Numbered from the stretch's first letter, positions 18,804-28,453 are shown. The stretch: DNA of 64,000 bases from Leptotrichia hongkongensis (GCF_007990635.1 NZ_AP019846.1:1922001-1986000), one strand, 5' to 3'. A program made the numbers and translations. Notes: generated from the sequence alone by a model not told the origin.

Positions 18804-18968
18804 ATGTCACAAAATTTAACAAATAATCAAATTTTATTAAAGGAATTATTAAATAAGAATTTGCAGATAGTGCAGGATATAAAGATATTAATAGTTAATT
18901 TGAACATTTTGGGGTCAGTACATTATGGGTTAAAAAAATTTGGTAACCTGAAAAAGCTTATCTCTTAA
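18804..18968 (+). CDS. Small ORF of unknown function, doubtful
   Basis: A 54-residue frame (MSQNLTNNQILLKELLNKN at its start) with no clear ribosome site; GGGCG 8 bases upstream is weak. The frame can be extended upstream to 18687, but that part is low-complexity. It may be a remnant of a longer gene. No family recognised. Confidence 0.25.
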   Translation: MSQNLTNNQILLKELLNKNLQIVQDIKILIVNLNILGSVHYGLKKFGNLKKLIS

Positions 18969-19113
18969 GGTTATTGAACTTTTTCTATCTACATACTTGG
19001 CAAAGAGCCTAAAATTAAGTAGAATTAGAGAAAAAAATAGTATAATTAAAGTAATAAAAGTCGTAAAATAAATTTATGCAAACTTTGGTTTATCATCTGA
19101 ATAAGGAGGAAAA

Positions 19114-19575
19114 ATGAAAAAAATGATAGTCTTATTATTACTATACTTGTTGACAGTAGCGCTTTCCGCCGGGATTTACTTTGTTTTTTCTAATACCATT
19201 ATTAAATCTTTAAGTGATTTTCCCTCAGAGTTGGCTACAAAAACCATGCAAAAAATCAACCAAGTTATTCAAAATCCTTTCTTTTTAACCATTTTTTTTG
19301 GACCACTTTTGTTGGGTAGTACTCTATCCTGGCATTACTTAACAGTAAAAGAGGCAAGAGGCAGATTATGGATTTTACTCAGTTTCCTGACATATTTTCT
19401 AGGAGTCTTTTTAATCACAATAATATTTAATGTTCCTATGAATAACAAGTTGGACAATAATACAGATGGAAGCTATTGGCCATACTATATGATACATTGG
19501 ACTAGATTCAATACTTTAAGATTTCTATGTTGTTTATTGACTATAATCTTTCTCTTCTTGGGACTTATTGCTTAA
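19114..19575 (+). CDS. Small four-helix membrane protein, unknown function
   Basis: 153 residues with a strong AAGGAGG ribosome site. Four hydrophobic segments are seen at about residues 4-25, 54-76, 86-108 and 133-153. A soluble loop with DNNTDGSYWPYY lies between the third and fourth. No catalytic motif or family was recognised. It stands alone between decayed sequence on both sides, so it may itself be recently acquired or orphaned. Confidence 0.6.
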   Translation: MKKMIVLLLLYLLTVALSAGIYFVFSNTIIKSLSDFPSELATKTMQKINQVIQNPFFLTIFFGPLLLGSTLSWHYLTVKEARGRLWILLSFLTYFLGVFLITIIFNVPMNNKLDNNTDGSYWPYYMIHWTRFNTLRFLCCLLTIIFLFLGLIA

Positions 19576-19616
19576 ATAAGAAAGTTAATTGATTTCTTTC
19601 AGATTCTTTTATTTTT

Positions 19617-19935
19617 GAAGACTCTTGATGACGGAGAATATGATGCAATTGTCTTTGTGGCTACAAGACTTAAAAGGGCGGAACTGTATTCGGAAGTTAT
19701 ATCAAAAGGGAAAAACAAAACCTACTTTACAACATTTGTGGAATTAAAGAAAAAACTCAATACAGACCGCTAAAGGAGCATTTAAGACTTTCACATTAGA
19801 CAAGTGGTAAGAAATTTTCATGAAAAGACCGATATATCAAAAGTAGAGACAGAAGACTTGATAAGAACCTTAATGACTATAAACTCAAAACTAAGAAAAT
19901 GTTTAAACTATACAACACAGTTTATTGTACCGTAA
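19617..19935 (+). pseudogene. Decayed gene remnants, 3' part IS30-type transposase
   Basis: Two open stretches separated by stops. The first (about 19620-19772) reads LDDGEYDAIVFVATRLKR, which resembles the HemC motif LDxGEYDAIVLAxAGLKR, then an unassigned Lys-rich piece. The second (about 19808-19935) reads RNFHEKTDISKVETEDLI followed by TINSKLRKCLNYTT, which fits the C-terminal end of IS30-family transposases (INxRPRKCLxYKTP). No inverted repeats were found. Both pieces are too short to work. Confidence 0.5.
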
Positions 19936-20147
19936 TATTACCATTCTATTCATCTGAATAATCTGAAAAACTAGGATAGTCTGAATCTACTTTTATTATA
20001 GAGTAAAAAAATTCATGTAGTATATCAAAAATACATTATAAAACCAACAAATTTATCCTTTTAAGTAAAAAATAATAATAAATATAAAAGAAACAAACTT
20101 TTTTATGTTATAAATTAATTGATAATAATAAAAAGGAGAAAATAAAA

Positions 20148-20603
20148 ATGAAAAATTTGAAAGTAATTATGATTACATCTATGCTAGTTATCTCAATTAC
20201 TGGAATGGCAGCAAATTTTAAGATGTTCAAAAAGAAAAAGAAAGACAATACTTCTTCAACACAAATTGCTCCATCTACAAAAACAGGAAATCCAGCATCT
20301 GTTTACTGTGAAAAACAAGGTGGTAAGTCTGTTGTTGTAAAAGGAAGCAAAGGAGAATATGGAGTTTGCCAATTAAAAGATGGTACAACTATTGAAGAAT
20401 GGGAATTTTATAAACAACATAATACTCCACAAAGTCTTGAAGCAGAAATGATAGGAACTCCAAATCCAGCTGCAAAATTCTGTGTTGACAAAGGTGGTAA
20501 ATCTATTACAGTTAAGGATAAAAGAGGTAACGAAAAAGGTATATGTAAATTTAAAAATGGTACACAAATTGATGAATGGGATTATTACAGACAGAATAAC
20601 TAA
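20148..20603 (+). CDS. Secreted protein with two DUF333 domains
   Basis: 151 residues with a signal peptide (cleavage likely after GMAA near residue 23). Two tandem repeats follow, each beginning NPAxxxC and ending DEW or EEWxxY, at about 48-87 and 108-149: NPASVYCEKQGGKS and NPAAKFCVDKGGKS. This is the DUF333 pattern, seen in small putative haemolysin-like periplasmic proteins of unknown role. Each repeat has two Cys that could pair. AAGGAG precedes the ATG. It is followed by its own terminator, so it is monocistronic. Confidence 0.8.
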   Translation: MKNLKVIMITSMLVISITGMAANFKMFKKKKKDNTSSTQIAPSTKTGNPASVYCEKQGGKSVVVKGSKGEYGVCQLKDGTTIEEWEFYKQHNTPQSLEAEMIGTPNPAAKFCVDKGGKSITVKDKRGNEKGICKFKNGTQIDEWDYYRQNN

Positions 20604-20635
20604 TGATTTTAAACTCCATAATACTATTTAAAGAT

Positions 20636-20665
20636 GACAAATTTATTGATTTGTCATTTTTTATT
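20636..20665 (+). terminator. Terminator of the DUF333 gene
   Basis: TGACAA pairs with TTGTCA and is followed by a run of T residues, about 33 bases after the stop. Confidence 0.65.
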
Positions 20666-20690
20666 ATCAAAAAGTTTAAAATCTGAAAAT

Positions 20691-20794
20691 ATACTCAAAC
20701 CTATTTTAAATTAAACTGCTAAAATTATACAAATTTAAGGTTTGAGTAAAATAGTCATAGCTTTTGAGTTTGGTTTTAAAGAAGTTTTACTATA
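20691..20794 (+). repeat. TATA-ended 105-bp repeat (MITE-like), copy 1
   Basis: Begins ATACTCAAACC and ends GTTTTACTATA, which are imperfect inverted ends; ACTCAAACC and GGTTTGAGT pair inside. It is the most diverged of five copies (others at 28454, 41601, 50887, 57024). The remaining sequence up to 21200 is AT-rich without a gene. Confidence 0.75.
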
Positions 20795-21200
20795 ATAGTA
20801 ATCCTAATTTTAAAAATATTATACTAATACTATTCCCCATTTAAATAACTGACTTAATTACAAACTTTTTTAATAAAGTATATAAAACTAATATTTTTAA
20901 ATGATTGAAATATAATTTTTATTTTTTAAATATAGTCTAGTATAAATAAGTTGAATGATTATGAGTTAATTATCAAATAATCTTATTATAAAAACTTGTT
21001 ACTATTTTTAAAAATGATTTATTATTAAATAATATCTGTGTTTTTTAAATTTTGCTCTAATTTCTAAGAAAATTAATTATAAATATGAAAAAATTGATAT
21101 AAAAAAGACTTATATTTAAAACTTTTTGTTGTTTTATATGGTATAATTATAACGAATGAAAAATTAATTGTAAACAAATAATATACAAAGGAGTTTTAAT

Positions 21201-24200
21201 ATGAAAAAGATTTTATTATTAATTAGCCTTATTACCGTACTATCAAGTTGTGGCGGTGGTGGAGGCGGTGGAAGTTCTTCATCACAAACAGGTTCAGCCA
21301 CTCCTGTTCCAACTCCAAACCAACCGAACAATAATAACCAGACACAAAATCCAAATCTCCCAAATAACAGTCAAACACAAAATAATCCGTCCCAATCGGG
21401 ATTAAATAACCAACCAGGAACTAACAATAATAATTCTTCTCCAAGTCAAGTTCCAGAAAATAAAACTTTTACAGGAAGAGGAGTTGATGTTGCTGTATTA
21501 GATAGTGATTTTTTATCATCTGATTTGACAACTAATCAGCTATATCATAAAACAAGCGGACTTAATGAAGTTATCAGCAAAGAATTTGGAGACAGGTTTG
21601 TTCAGGAATCAAGAGCTGACAGAACATATTTATCAAAGGATGAACATGGTATTCTCGTTGCTTCTATATTGGGAGGAAAGAGCGGAAAAGGTGCAACAGG
21701 AGCAAGAATTCACGGAGTTACTGTTGGAGAAGGAAGCGGATTTTATATTGATGTTGAAAAATATAAAGAATTACAACGAAATGGCGTTAGAATTTATAGC
21801 CATTCTTTTGGAACAAAAAAAGGATTTAAAGAAAACAGTAATTATATACAAGAAATGCGTATATATCTAAGAAAACTTAGTGAAGGATATATTCTTGAAA
21901 CTGAAAATGACAGAAGAGTCAACGAATTGATAAATTTTTATAAAAATGCTGTGAATGAAGGCTCTTTATTTATCTGGGCTGCAGGTAATAGAGGAGCTGG
22001 AGGACAAACTATGAATGAAGTTAGTGTTCAAGCTGGATTACCTTTCTATGTAAATGACTTATACAAAGGATGGATTGCTGTAATGGGAGTTCAACCTGAT
22101 GGTAGCGAGTATAATCCTCACTTAGCAAGAGCAGGTGCAGGGAACGGACAAAAACCTGGAGGAGCAAAATGGTGGACTGTTGCAGCAAACGGAAATTGTG
22201 AACTTGAAGGTTGCACACAATTTGGATCATCATTTGCAACACCAAAAGTATCTGCCGTTGCTGCTAAATTAAAAGAAAAATTTCCATGGATGACTGGACA
22301 CGAAATACAGCAAACGATACTTACAACTGCAACAGATTTAGGAGATCCAGGAGTAGACAGTACTTTTGGATGGGGATTTTTAAATGAAGAAAAAGCATTA
22401 AAAGGCCCTTCTCAATTCAGTAATGAACTACTTGTTGGGGAACATGCTTCTAATGCAGGAGCAAAAGGTCAATTTAATGCAAATATTGGAGATAACATAA
22501 CTTCAAAATTTGAAAATGACATTACAGGTTTAGGCGGTTTAAAAAAATCTGGTAATGGGACATTAATATTATCTGGAAATAACGACTATCAAGGAGCTAC
22601 TACCATAGAAGGCGGAATTTTAGAAATACAGAAAGAAAATGGATCGCCAATAACTATAAAATCAGGTGGAACTTTAGTAACTACTCCTACAACTGTTATT
22701 GGATTGAGAAATTACAGCGGGAATCTATCGCCAGTAAATGTTAAAAATGAAGGTGGAACTTTAGAAAATAGAGGCTCTGGAGCAGTTATAACTGGAAACT
22801 ATGAAGCAACCGCAGGTTCTGTAACAAAAGCTCAAATAGGAACAAAACTCACAGTAAGAGGAACAGTAAACTTAAATGGAGGAAATACAACTTTGCAAAC
22901 ATTAAGCAATGGAAGATATATTACTGCAAAACCTCTTTCCTCAACTGTGATTGAAGCTGAAAAGGGGATTAATGGAAATTTTGATAAAGTAGAAACTCCT
23001 GAATTGATAAATGGAGCTGTAGAAACTGTTGATAATAAGATAAATGTAAAATTAAGTCGAAAAAATGTACTAGACTATGTAGAAAAGATATCAGAATCTG
23101 ACGAAATGCAGAAAAATACTGCTCAAAACTTGGAAACTGCTTTTCAAAACCTAGATCAAAGCATTGAAAATGGTACTGCTGGAAATGTAGCTCAATTTGA
23201 AAGAAAAGCCGCTACTCTGCAGGCTCTTACTTCTTCTAACAGGGCTGCAGTCTTAGACAGTCTGTCTGGACAAATTTACGCTTCTGCACAAGCACTTACA
23301 TTCCAACATTCACAAACTGTAAACAAGGATTTATCAAACAGATTAGTTATGCTTGGAACTCTTGACAATGTTGGGGATAAATTTGGACTATGGATTTCTG
23401 GGTTTGGTGCCAATGGTACGCTAAAACAGGATGGATACGGCAAGGGAGATACTAAAGTTGCTGGTGGACAAGTCGGAGTGGACAAGCAGTTTGGTGAAAA
23501 CCTCATCTTAGGTACTGCACTGTCTTATTCAAAAGCTAATGTTAAATTTGATAGATATGGTGGAAAATCTGATGCGAACAACTTTGGAGTTTCGTTATAT
23601 GGAAGATTAGGAAACAAGGATGTTCCATTCTACCTTCAAGGTCGTCTTGGTATCGGATTTGTTGACAGTGATGTTGAAAGAGATATTATTTTAAGCAATA
23701 ATGACTTTACAAGAGCAAAAATTAATCACAATGACAAAGTTTATTCTGGATATCTGGAAACAGGATATGACATAAAAAATAGTAATGGAGATTTCGTTGT
23801 AACACCATTTGTAGGGTTGACTCATGATACAGTGGTAAGAGGTTCATTCTCTGAAGAGAAGAGCCAGTTCGGACTGACTGCGGACAAGAAGAACTACAAC
23901 CAGACAGCAGCATTACTTGGACTTAGAGTTGGGAAATCTGTAAACTGGAACAACGGAAGCAAGACTACATTCCAAGGTTATGTAACACATCAGAGAGCAT
24001 TCAATGATCAGGACTTGAGCTTTGACGCAAGATATACTGGACTGCCTGGAGCAACTTTCAAGGTAAAAGGTATTGGGCTTTCTAAGAACAAGACTTGGGC
24101 TGGAATTGGAGCATTGACAGAAGTGAATTCTGGATTTGGATGGTATGTGAACTATGACGGTTCTATTGATAGTGGAAAAGGTAAAGGAAATAACAATGTC

Positions 24201-24230
24201 TTTACTACTGGACTTAGATTTAATTTCTAA
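21201..24230 (+). CDS. S8 (subtilisin-type) serine protease autotransporter, lipoprotein type, copy 2
   Basis: 1009 residues. Lipobox LSSC (Cys17), a seven-Gly run, an Asn/Gln/Pro-rich linker to about residue 88, then an S8 protease with candidate Asp101 (AVLDSD), His149 (DEHG), Asn263 (AAGN) and Ser344 (GSSFATP). A PATR-like repeat (GTLILSGNNDYQGATT) follows, then the same 390-residue C-terminal segment as in the gene at 4436, with two residue changes, ending in LRFNF. The passengers share only general architecture, so substrates may differ. AAGGAG precedes the ATG. It may anchor by its lipid and cut surface proteins; that is inferred from NalP/SphB1. Confidence 0.9.
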   Translation: MKKILLLISLITVLSSCGGGGGGGSSSSQTGSATPVPTPNQPNNNNQTQNPNLPNNSQTQNNPSQSGLNNQPGTNNNNSSPSQVPENKTFTGRGVDVAVLDSDFLSSDLTTNQLYHKTSGLNEVISKEFGDRFVQESRADRTYLSKDEHGILVASILGGKSGKGATGARIHGVTVGEGSGFYIDVEKYKELQRNGVRIYSHSFGTKKGFKENSNYIQEMRIYLRKLSEGYILETENDRRVNELINFYKNAVNEGSLFIWAAGNRGAGGQTMNEVSVQAGLPFYVNDLYKGWIAVMGVQPDGSEYNPHLARAGAGNGQKPGGAKWWTVAANGNCELEGCTQFGSSFATPKVSAVAAKLKEKFPWMTGHEIQQTILTTATDLGDPGVDSTFGWGFLNEEKALKGPSQFSNELLVGEHASNAGAKGQFNANIGDNITSKFENDITGLGGLKKSGNGTLILSGNNDYQGATTIEGGILEIQKENGSPITIKSGGTLVTTPTTVIGLRNYSGNLSPVNVKNEGGTLENRGSGAVITGNYEATAGSVTKAQIGTKLTVRGTVNLNGGNTTLQTLSNGRYITAKPLSSTVIEAEKGINGNFDKVETPELINGAVETVDNKINVKLSRKNVLDYVEKISESDEMQKNTAQNLETAFQNLDQSIENGTAGNVAQFERKAATLQALTSSNRAAVLDSLSGQIYASAQALTFQHSQTVNKDLSNRLVMLGTLDNVGDKFGLWISGFGANGTLKQDGYGKGDTKVAGGQVGVDKQFGENLILGTALSYSKANVKFDRYGGKSDANNFGVSLYGRLGNKDVPFYLQGRLGIGFVDSDVERDIILSNNDFTRAKINHNDKVYSGYLETGYDIKNSNGDFVVTPFVGLTHDTVVRGSFSEEKSQFGLTADKKNYNQTAALLGLRVGKSVNWNNGSKTTFQGYVTHQRAFNDQDLSFDARYTGLPGATFKVKGIGLSKNKTWAGIGALTEVNSGFGWYVNYDGSIDSGKGKGNNNVFTTGLRFNF

Positions 24231-24245
24231 TTACTTTAAATAAAA

Positions 24246-24285
24246 AAGGACTGACTTAAAATTTAGGTACAGTCCTTATTTTTAT
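24246..24285. terminator. Bidirectional terminator between autotransporter copy 2 and the MliC-like gene
   Basis: AAGGACTG pairs with CAGTCCTT; T-rich sequence follows on the plus strand (ATTTTTAT) and also on the minus strand (TTTTTTA), so it can serve both converging genes. Confidence 0.75.
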
Positions 24286-24287
24286 TG

Positions 24288-24653
24288 TTATTTTGTAAGA
24301 TTACATGAAATATCTTTACCGTCTTGATTGAATACTGCCTCATCACCTTTTATGTGAATTTCAATTTTTCCATTGCTGTATCGTGAACCGCTTCCCGATA
24401 CAACCTGATCCAGTTGAAATTTAGCATTTGATGCAGCATCTACTAATTGAATACTATTATTTGTAATATAATTTACAACATATTGCTTTCCATTACAACT
24501 AAATTTTTGTGAAACAATAGCTTTACGTCTGTCATTTATTACTGGATGTTTTCTCTTTATTCTTCTATGTCGGTTTGCTGCGACTACATTTAATGAACTT
24601 CCTAATAATAAAATTCCTGCTATTATTGTCACTGCTTTTCCAATTAATTTCAT
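24288..24653 (-). CDS. Secreted MliC-like protein (putative C-type lysozyme inhibitor)
   Basis: 121 residues with an N-terminal signal peptide (hydrophobic to about residue 25). The mature part has the MliC/PliC pattern: FSCNGKQYVVNY, then VVSGSGSRYSNGK, KGDEAVF and a final Cys in ISCNL, giving two Cys for a disulfide. Family members bind host C-type lysozyme with the SGSGxxY loop. No lipobox is seen, so it is probably periplasmic. It lies 18 bases after the NlpC/P60 gene and probably shares its transcript. Confidence 0.7.
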   Translation of the reverse strand: MKLIGKAVTIIAGILLLGSSLNVVAANRHRRIKRKHPVINDRRKAIVSQKFSCNGKQYVVNYITNNSIQLVDAASNAKFQLDQVVSGSGSRYSNGKIEIHIKGDEAVFNQDGKDISCNLTK

Positions 24654-24671
24654 AAAATTCCTACTTTCTTT

Positions 24672-25319
24672 TTATGCGTTGTGAACTCTCACACCATATT
24701 TAAAATATTTTCTCCAATAAGGGCTCTTTAATGAAGACATTACTACTCCTTTTGAAGACGAAGCATTTATAAACAATGAATTTCCAACATAAACTGCTGT
24801 ATGGCTTACTCTATTATCTGGTCTAAAATAAACAATATCCCCTGATTTCAAATTCTTCGCTGAAACTCTTGTCCCTTTTTTTATTTGCTGCTGTGAAACT
24901 CTAGGAAGTTCTTTATTAAAGGCTTCACGGTAAACTCTACGTGTTAAGGCCGAACAGTCAATTCCATTTTTAGAATCTCCACCCCATGCATATTTTGTCC
25001 CTCTCCATTTTTTGTAAGATGTCAAAAGTTTTCTTTCAACAGCTACTTTTTTTCTTTCATGAGCAGATCCTGAAGACATTACTTTAGCATGTCTTTGTCT
25101 TAATTCTGTCATTTTTGTCTCAATAAGAGCACTTTTATTATTTGAAGGAATTCCATAAATTCCTGTATTTCCTGCACTATGACTTTTTCTATTATTTACA
25201 GGTTTGTGAGAAGTTTTCGCTTTGTCAATTTTTTTAGTTTTTGAAGTTTTTGCGTGTAAATTTGATCCTACAAAAGCAGATAACATACATACTGCTGTTA
25301 AAAACTTATTTTTTCTCAT
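24672..25319 (-). CDS. Secreted NlpC/P60 peptidoglycan hydrolase
   Basis: 215 residues: signal peptide (to about AHA/LHA near residue 24), a basic Ser/Lys-rich linker, then an NlpC/P60 domain from about residue 95. The catalytic Cys is in GIDCSALTRRVY, the His in RVSHTAVYVG, and a third polar residue follows near NASSSKG. Such enzymes cut stem peptides of peptidoglycan, often between D-Glu and diaminopimelate. AAAGGA precedes the ATG. Co-transcribed with a lysozyme-inhibitor-like gene, which suggests a shared cell-wall role. Confidence 0.88.
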   Translation of the reverse strand: MRKNKFLTAVCMLSAFVGSNLHAKTSKTKKIDKAKTSHKPVNNRKSHSAGNTGIYGIPSNNKSALIETKMTELRQRHAKVMSSGSAHERKKVAVERKLLTSYKKWRGTKYAWGGDSKNGIDCSALTRRVYREAFNKELPRVSQQQIKKGTRVSAKNLKSGDIVYFRPDNRVSHTAVYVGNSLFINASSSKGVVMSSLKSPYWRKYFKYGVRVHNA

Positions 25320-25512
25320 ATATTTTTTATTCCTTTCAAATTTAATTTTATATTATAATATTTCATCTTAACAATTGTATCATTTATTTTGAAAAAAGTA
25401 AATTAACTTTCTTATATTTTTTTTTATTATAACTTATTTTTCAATTAAAAATGAAAAGAAATAACGAACTTTATTAAATGTATCTAACGCGAATTGAGTT
25501 TCTGCACTCACA

Positions 25513-26331
25513 TCACCAAAACTTATTCCATTTAAAAATCTTTGTTTTTAGAAAAAGTCTAATCATAAATTTTTCAAAAGTTAAAGTTTTCCCATTTTCT
25601 GTAGTCAAAACTAAACTTCTCTCATCAGTCATTTTCATTTTTTTAACTTTTTCCAAAAGACTCAGATACTCTGTTTCTATTTTCATTAAATTTTGAGAAC
25701 CTGCCATTTTTGTAGCACCAATTCCAGCAATTTCAATAATATTACCTGTTATCTTATAACTTCCAAAATAATTATTTATTCCTGCATTACCATTTATCCC
25801 ATTTTCGTTAAAGATAAGAGTAATTCCGTCTTCATATTGTAAAAAAGAAGAACTTATATCTTTTCCTGCCATATTTACAAGTTTCCATTTTGTATTCTGT
25901 ATTTTTTTAATTAAATCCATAACTTTAAAAGTCCAAACTTCTCCTTTATTATTTCTCAATATTAAAGATGTTCTATTATAATTTATTTTTGGAAAAGATT
26001 GGAGAATATCAAAGAAACTTTGCTCAATATTCATTTTTTCTTCAGGCCCTGCCATCAAAGTAGTAGCTACACTAGCTGATAAAATAGAATTATTTTTAAT
26101 TTTATATTGACCGTTATAATTATTCACTCCTGAAAAACCACCAATTCCATTTTTTGTAAAATTAATTGTAATATTCGCCTCCTTCGGAATAACAGCATTT
26201 TTCCCTTTTTTCTGAATCTGTGCCAATTCCCATGATGTTCCATTCAAATCAATAGTTTTAACTGCACCTAAGACAAAACAATTAACAATAAACATCGAAA
26301 TAATCCCGATTAAAATAAATACTCTTTTCAT
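25513..26331 (-). CDS. Secreted protein with two META (HslJ-like) domains
   Basis: 272 residues with a signal peptide ending near residue 24. Two META domains follow: GTSWELAQIQKKGK with GIGGFSGVNNYNGQY and ATTLMAGPEE, and NTKWKLVNMAGKD with GINGNAGINNYFGSY and ATKMAGSQN. META-domain proteins such as HslJ are periplasmic and linked to stress or antibiotic tolerance; no enzyme activity is known. The last 16 residues (after TFEKF) are basic and aromatic and do not look like the domain, as if the original stop had been lost. Bases 25320-25512 hold nothing recognisable. Confidence 0.8.
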   Translation of the reverse strand: MKRVFILIGIISMFIVNCFVLGAVKTIDLNGTSWELAQIQKKGKNAVIPKEANITINFTKNGIGGFSGVNNYNGQYKIKNNSILSASVATTLMAGPEEKMNIEQSFFDILQSFPKINYNRTSLILRNNKGEVWTFKVMDLIKKIQNTKWKLVNMAGKDISSSFLQYEDGITLIFNENGINGNAGINNYFGSYKITGNIIEIAGIGATKMAGSQNLMKIETEYLSLLEKVKKMKMTDERSLVLTTENGKTLTFEKFMIRLFLKTKIFKWNKFW

Positions 26332-26476
26332 TTTAAATACCTCTTTTCATCTTTCTTAATTGAATAATATCACATTTTAATTAGGAATGATAACTGCTGA
26401 AAAGAAAAAGAAGAATAAATTTCTTCCAAATTTTGACAAGCAATCAATATATACAACTTGAAAGGAAACCAATATT

Positions 26477-27298
26477 ATGAAGCAATATATAATTGACGCT
26501 TTTACAGACAAAGTTTTTTCAGGGAATCCAGCCGCAATATGTATTCTAGACGAATGGCTTTCTGACGACACTATGCTTTTAATAGCAAGGGAGAACAATT
26601 TGTCCGAAACAGCCTTTACAGTAAAAGGAGAAGGAAATCATTATAAATTACGCTGGTTTACGCCAGGCGGTGAAATTGATTTATGTGGACATGCCACGCT
26701 TGCCTGTGCTTTTGTAATTATGAATTATTATGAAAAAAATTTAAAAACTGTAATTTTTGATACATTGAGCGGAAAATTGACTGTAAATAGAAAAAATGGA
26801 GATTTATACGAGCTTGATTTTCCTGCTTATGATTTGAAAAAAGTTGAAATAACTGATAAAATGATTGAATTGATTGGGAAAAAACCAGCTGAAGCATATT
26901 TAGGAAGAGATTTAATGTGCATCTTTGACGATGAAGAGTTTATTTTCAGTGCAGATTTAGATTCGGAAAAAATTAAAAAACTTGATGGATTATTACTCCA
27001 TATTACTGCTCAACATAGTAATTATTCTTTAAATTCTAAAATAAAAAATACAACTGATAAAATAGACTGTATTTCTCGTTCTTTTGCTCCTAAATTAAAT
27101 ATTTACGAAGACCCTGTCTGCGGCTCTGGACACTGCCATATTGCTCCCTACTGGATGAAAAAACTGCAAAAGGAAAATTTAATCGCTTATCAGGCTTCTG
27201 AACGAAGTGGAACACTTTATTGTACTCTAGCAGATAGCGGAAGAATAAAAATGAGTGGAAAAGCAGCTTTATTTGCAATTTCAGAAATTTTCATATAG
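26477..27298 (+). CDS. PhzF-family isomerase/epimerase
   Basis: 273 residues matching the PhzF fold in full length: DAFTDKVFSGNPAA at the start, the conserved Glu in NNLSETAFTV (near 46), LRWFTPGGEIDLCGHATLA, and DPVCGSGHCHIAPYW near 212. These enzymes isomerise or epimerise small molecules; the substrate is unknown. AAAGGA precedes the ATG. It is divergent from the META gene and alone on its strand here. Confidence 0.88.
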   Translation: MKQYIIDAFTDKVFSGNPAAICILDEWLSDDTMLLIARENNLSETAFTVKGEGNHYKLRWFTPGGEIDLCGHATLACAFVIMNYYEKNLKTVIFDTLSGKLTVNRKNGDLYELDFPAYDLKKVEITDKMIELIGKKPAEAYLGRDLMCIFDDEEFIFSADLDSEKIKKLDGLLLHITAQHSNYSLNSKIKNTTDKIDCISRSFAPKLNIYEDPVCGSGHCHIAPYWMKKLQKENLIAYQASERSGTLYCTLADSGRIKMSGKAALFAISEIFI

Positions 27299-27399
27299 CA
27301 AAATGTTTTTAAAACTTTACTCACAAATTACGATAGACTACTCAAACCTCAAGTTTTATAATTTTTTACTATTCTATTTAAATCAAATTTTACTTATAA

Positions 27400-27432
27400 A
27401 ATAAAAGAGGAGAAAATTCTCCCCTCAAAGCA
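27400..27432 (-). terminator. Terminator of the EamA transporter gene
   Basis: On the minus strand GAGGGGAGAATTTTCTCCTC forms a hairpin and is followed by TTTTATTTTA. It begins about 30 bases after the stop. Confidence 0.65.
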
Positions 27433-27457
27433 TTTTTTTATCAGAATTCAATAATTT

Positions 27458-28348
27458 CTACAATCTCTTTTCCAAAATAAAAATTGAGACAAATACTAAT
27501 ACAAAACCAACTATTTCAATAAAAGAAAATTTTAAACCAAAAATAGCAACAGATAATATTGCTGCAAGTACAGGCTCAAAAGCAGTTAAAATTCCTGCAA
27601 GGGAAGAGGAAATATAATTTAGGCTTGCGATATAAATTAAATAAGCTATAGAAGTTCCTAAAATTACAACTATCATTACTTGAATAATTGATTGTGTATT
27701 TACATCTCCTTCAATTTTCCAAATTGGATGAATAACATTTGAAATTATGCTCCCTACTATCATTCCCCATCCAACTACTGTAATGCTTCCGTATTTTTTT
27801 AAAAGTTTTTTTGGATATGTTGAATAAAAAGCTATCATAATTGCTGAAATTATTCCTAATAATAATGCTTCTAGCGAAACTGATAAATTTGAAAAATTCC
27901 CCTTAGTGGCAATAAATATAACGCCTAAAATTGTCATAAGCAACAAAATCACAGTTGAAACAGCTGGAACTTTTTTATTTTTTATAGATTCATAAATAAA
28001 TATAAAAAATGGTGCAGTAAATTGTAAAATTGTAGCAAACGAAACATTGCTTAATTCAATTGTCTTAAAATATGTATACTGAACTAAATACATTCCTGCT
28101 GTCCCAAATAAAATTATTCCAGCACAATCTATTTTATTTTTTAATGGTCTTAAAATAGATTTTTTTTCAATGAAGATAACAATTAAAAATAGTAAAATTC
28201 CAGAAATTAATGTTCTAGTTGAAACTAACCAGTCTGAAGAAAAATTGAATTTTTTAAAAAGAATTTCTCCAGAAATTCCTGAAACAGCCCATAAACTTGA
28301 AGCTAGACTAGCCAATGTCATTCCACGTAACTTTATTTTAGTTTCCAT
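27458..28348 (-). CDS. EamA/DMT-family transporter
   Basis: About 296 residues with ten hydrophobic helices in two repeats of five, the drug/metabolite transporter layout. Seen: ASSLWAVSGISGEILFKKF in helix 1 and a second EamA half with PVLAAILSVAIFGLKFSFIEIVGFVLV. The start at 28348 is chosen because GAAAGGAAAG lies 8 bases upstream; the in-frame ATG at 28372 has none. The substrate is unknown; relatives export amino acids or other metabolites. Confidence 0.85.
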   Translation of the reverse strand: METKIKLRGMTLASLASSLWAVSGISGEILFKKFNFSSDWLVSTRTLISGILLFLIVIFIEKKSILRPLKNKIDCAGIILFGTAGMYLVQYTYFKTIELSNVSFATILQFTAPFFIFIYESIKNKKVPAVSTVILLLMTILGVIFIATKGNFSNLSVSLEALLLGIISAIMIAFYSTYPKKLLKKYGSITVVGWGMIVGSIISNVIHPIWKIEGDVNTQSIIQVMIVVILGTSIAYLIYIASLNYISSSLAGILTAFEPVLAAILSVAIFGLKFSFIEIVGFVLVFVSIFILEKRL

Positions 28349-28453
28349 ACATATCTTTCCTTTCAAATACATAACGATTCTCTTTATAAATTATATTATA
28401 GTATAAAACTATTTCTATCATTAATTTATTGATTTTTACTTTAAATTTTAAAT

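Noticed and set aside
19617-19772. A true hemC gene
   Set aside because: Only about 18 residues resemble HemC; the rest does not match and the frame closes quickly.
20691-20794. The 105-bp repeats as CRISPR-like or as simple terminators
   Set aside because: Copies are scattered, not arrayed with spacers, and there is no T-run at a fixed position. The TATA inverted ends suggest a MITE instead.
23276-23506. Minus-strand frame identical in both autotransporter genes (also 6418-6648)
   Set aside because: Its identity follows from the shared barrel segment on the other strand; no independent coding evidence.
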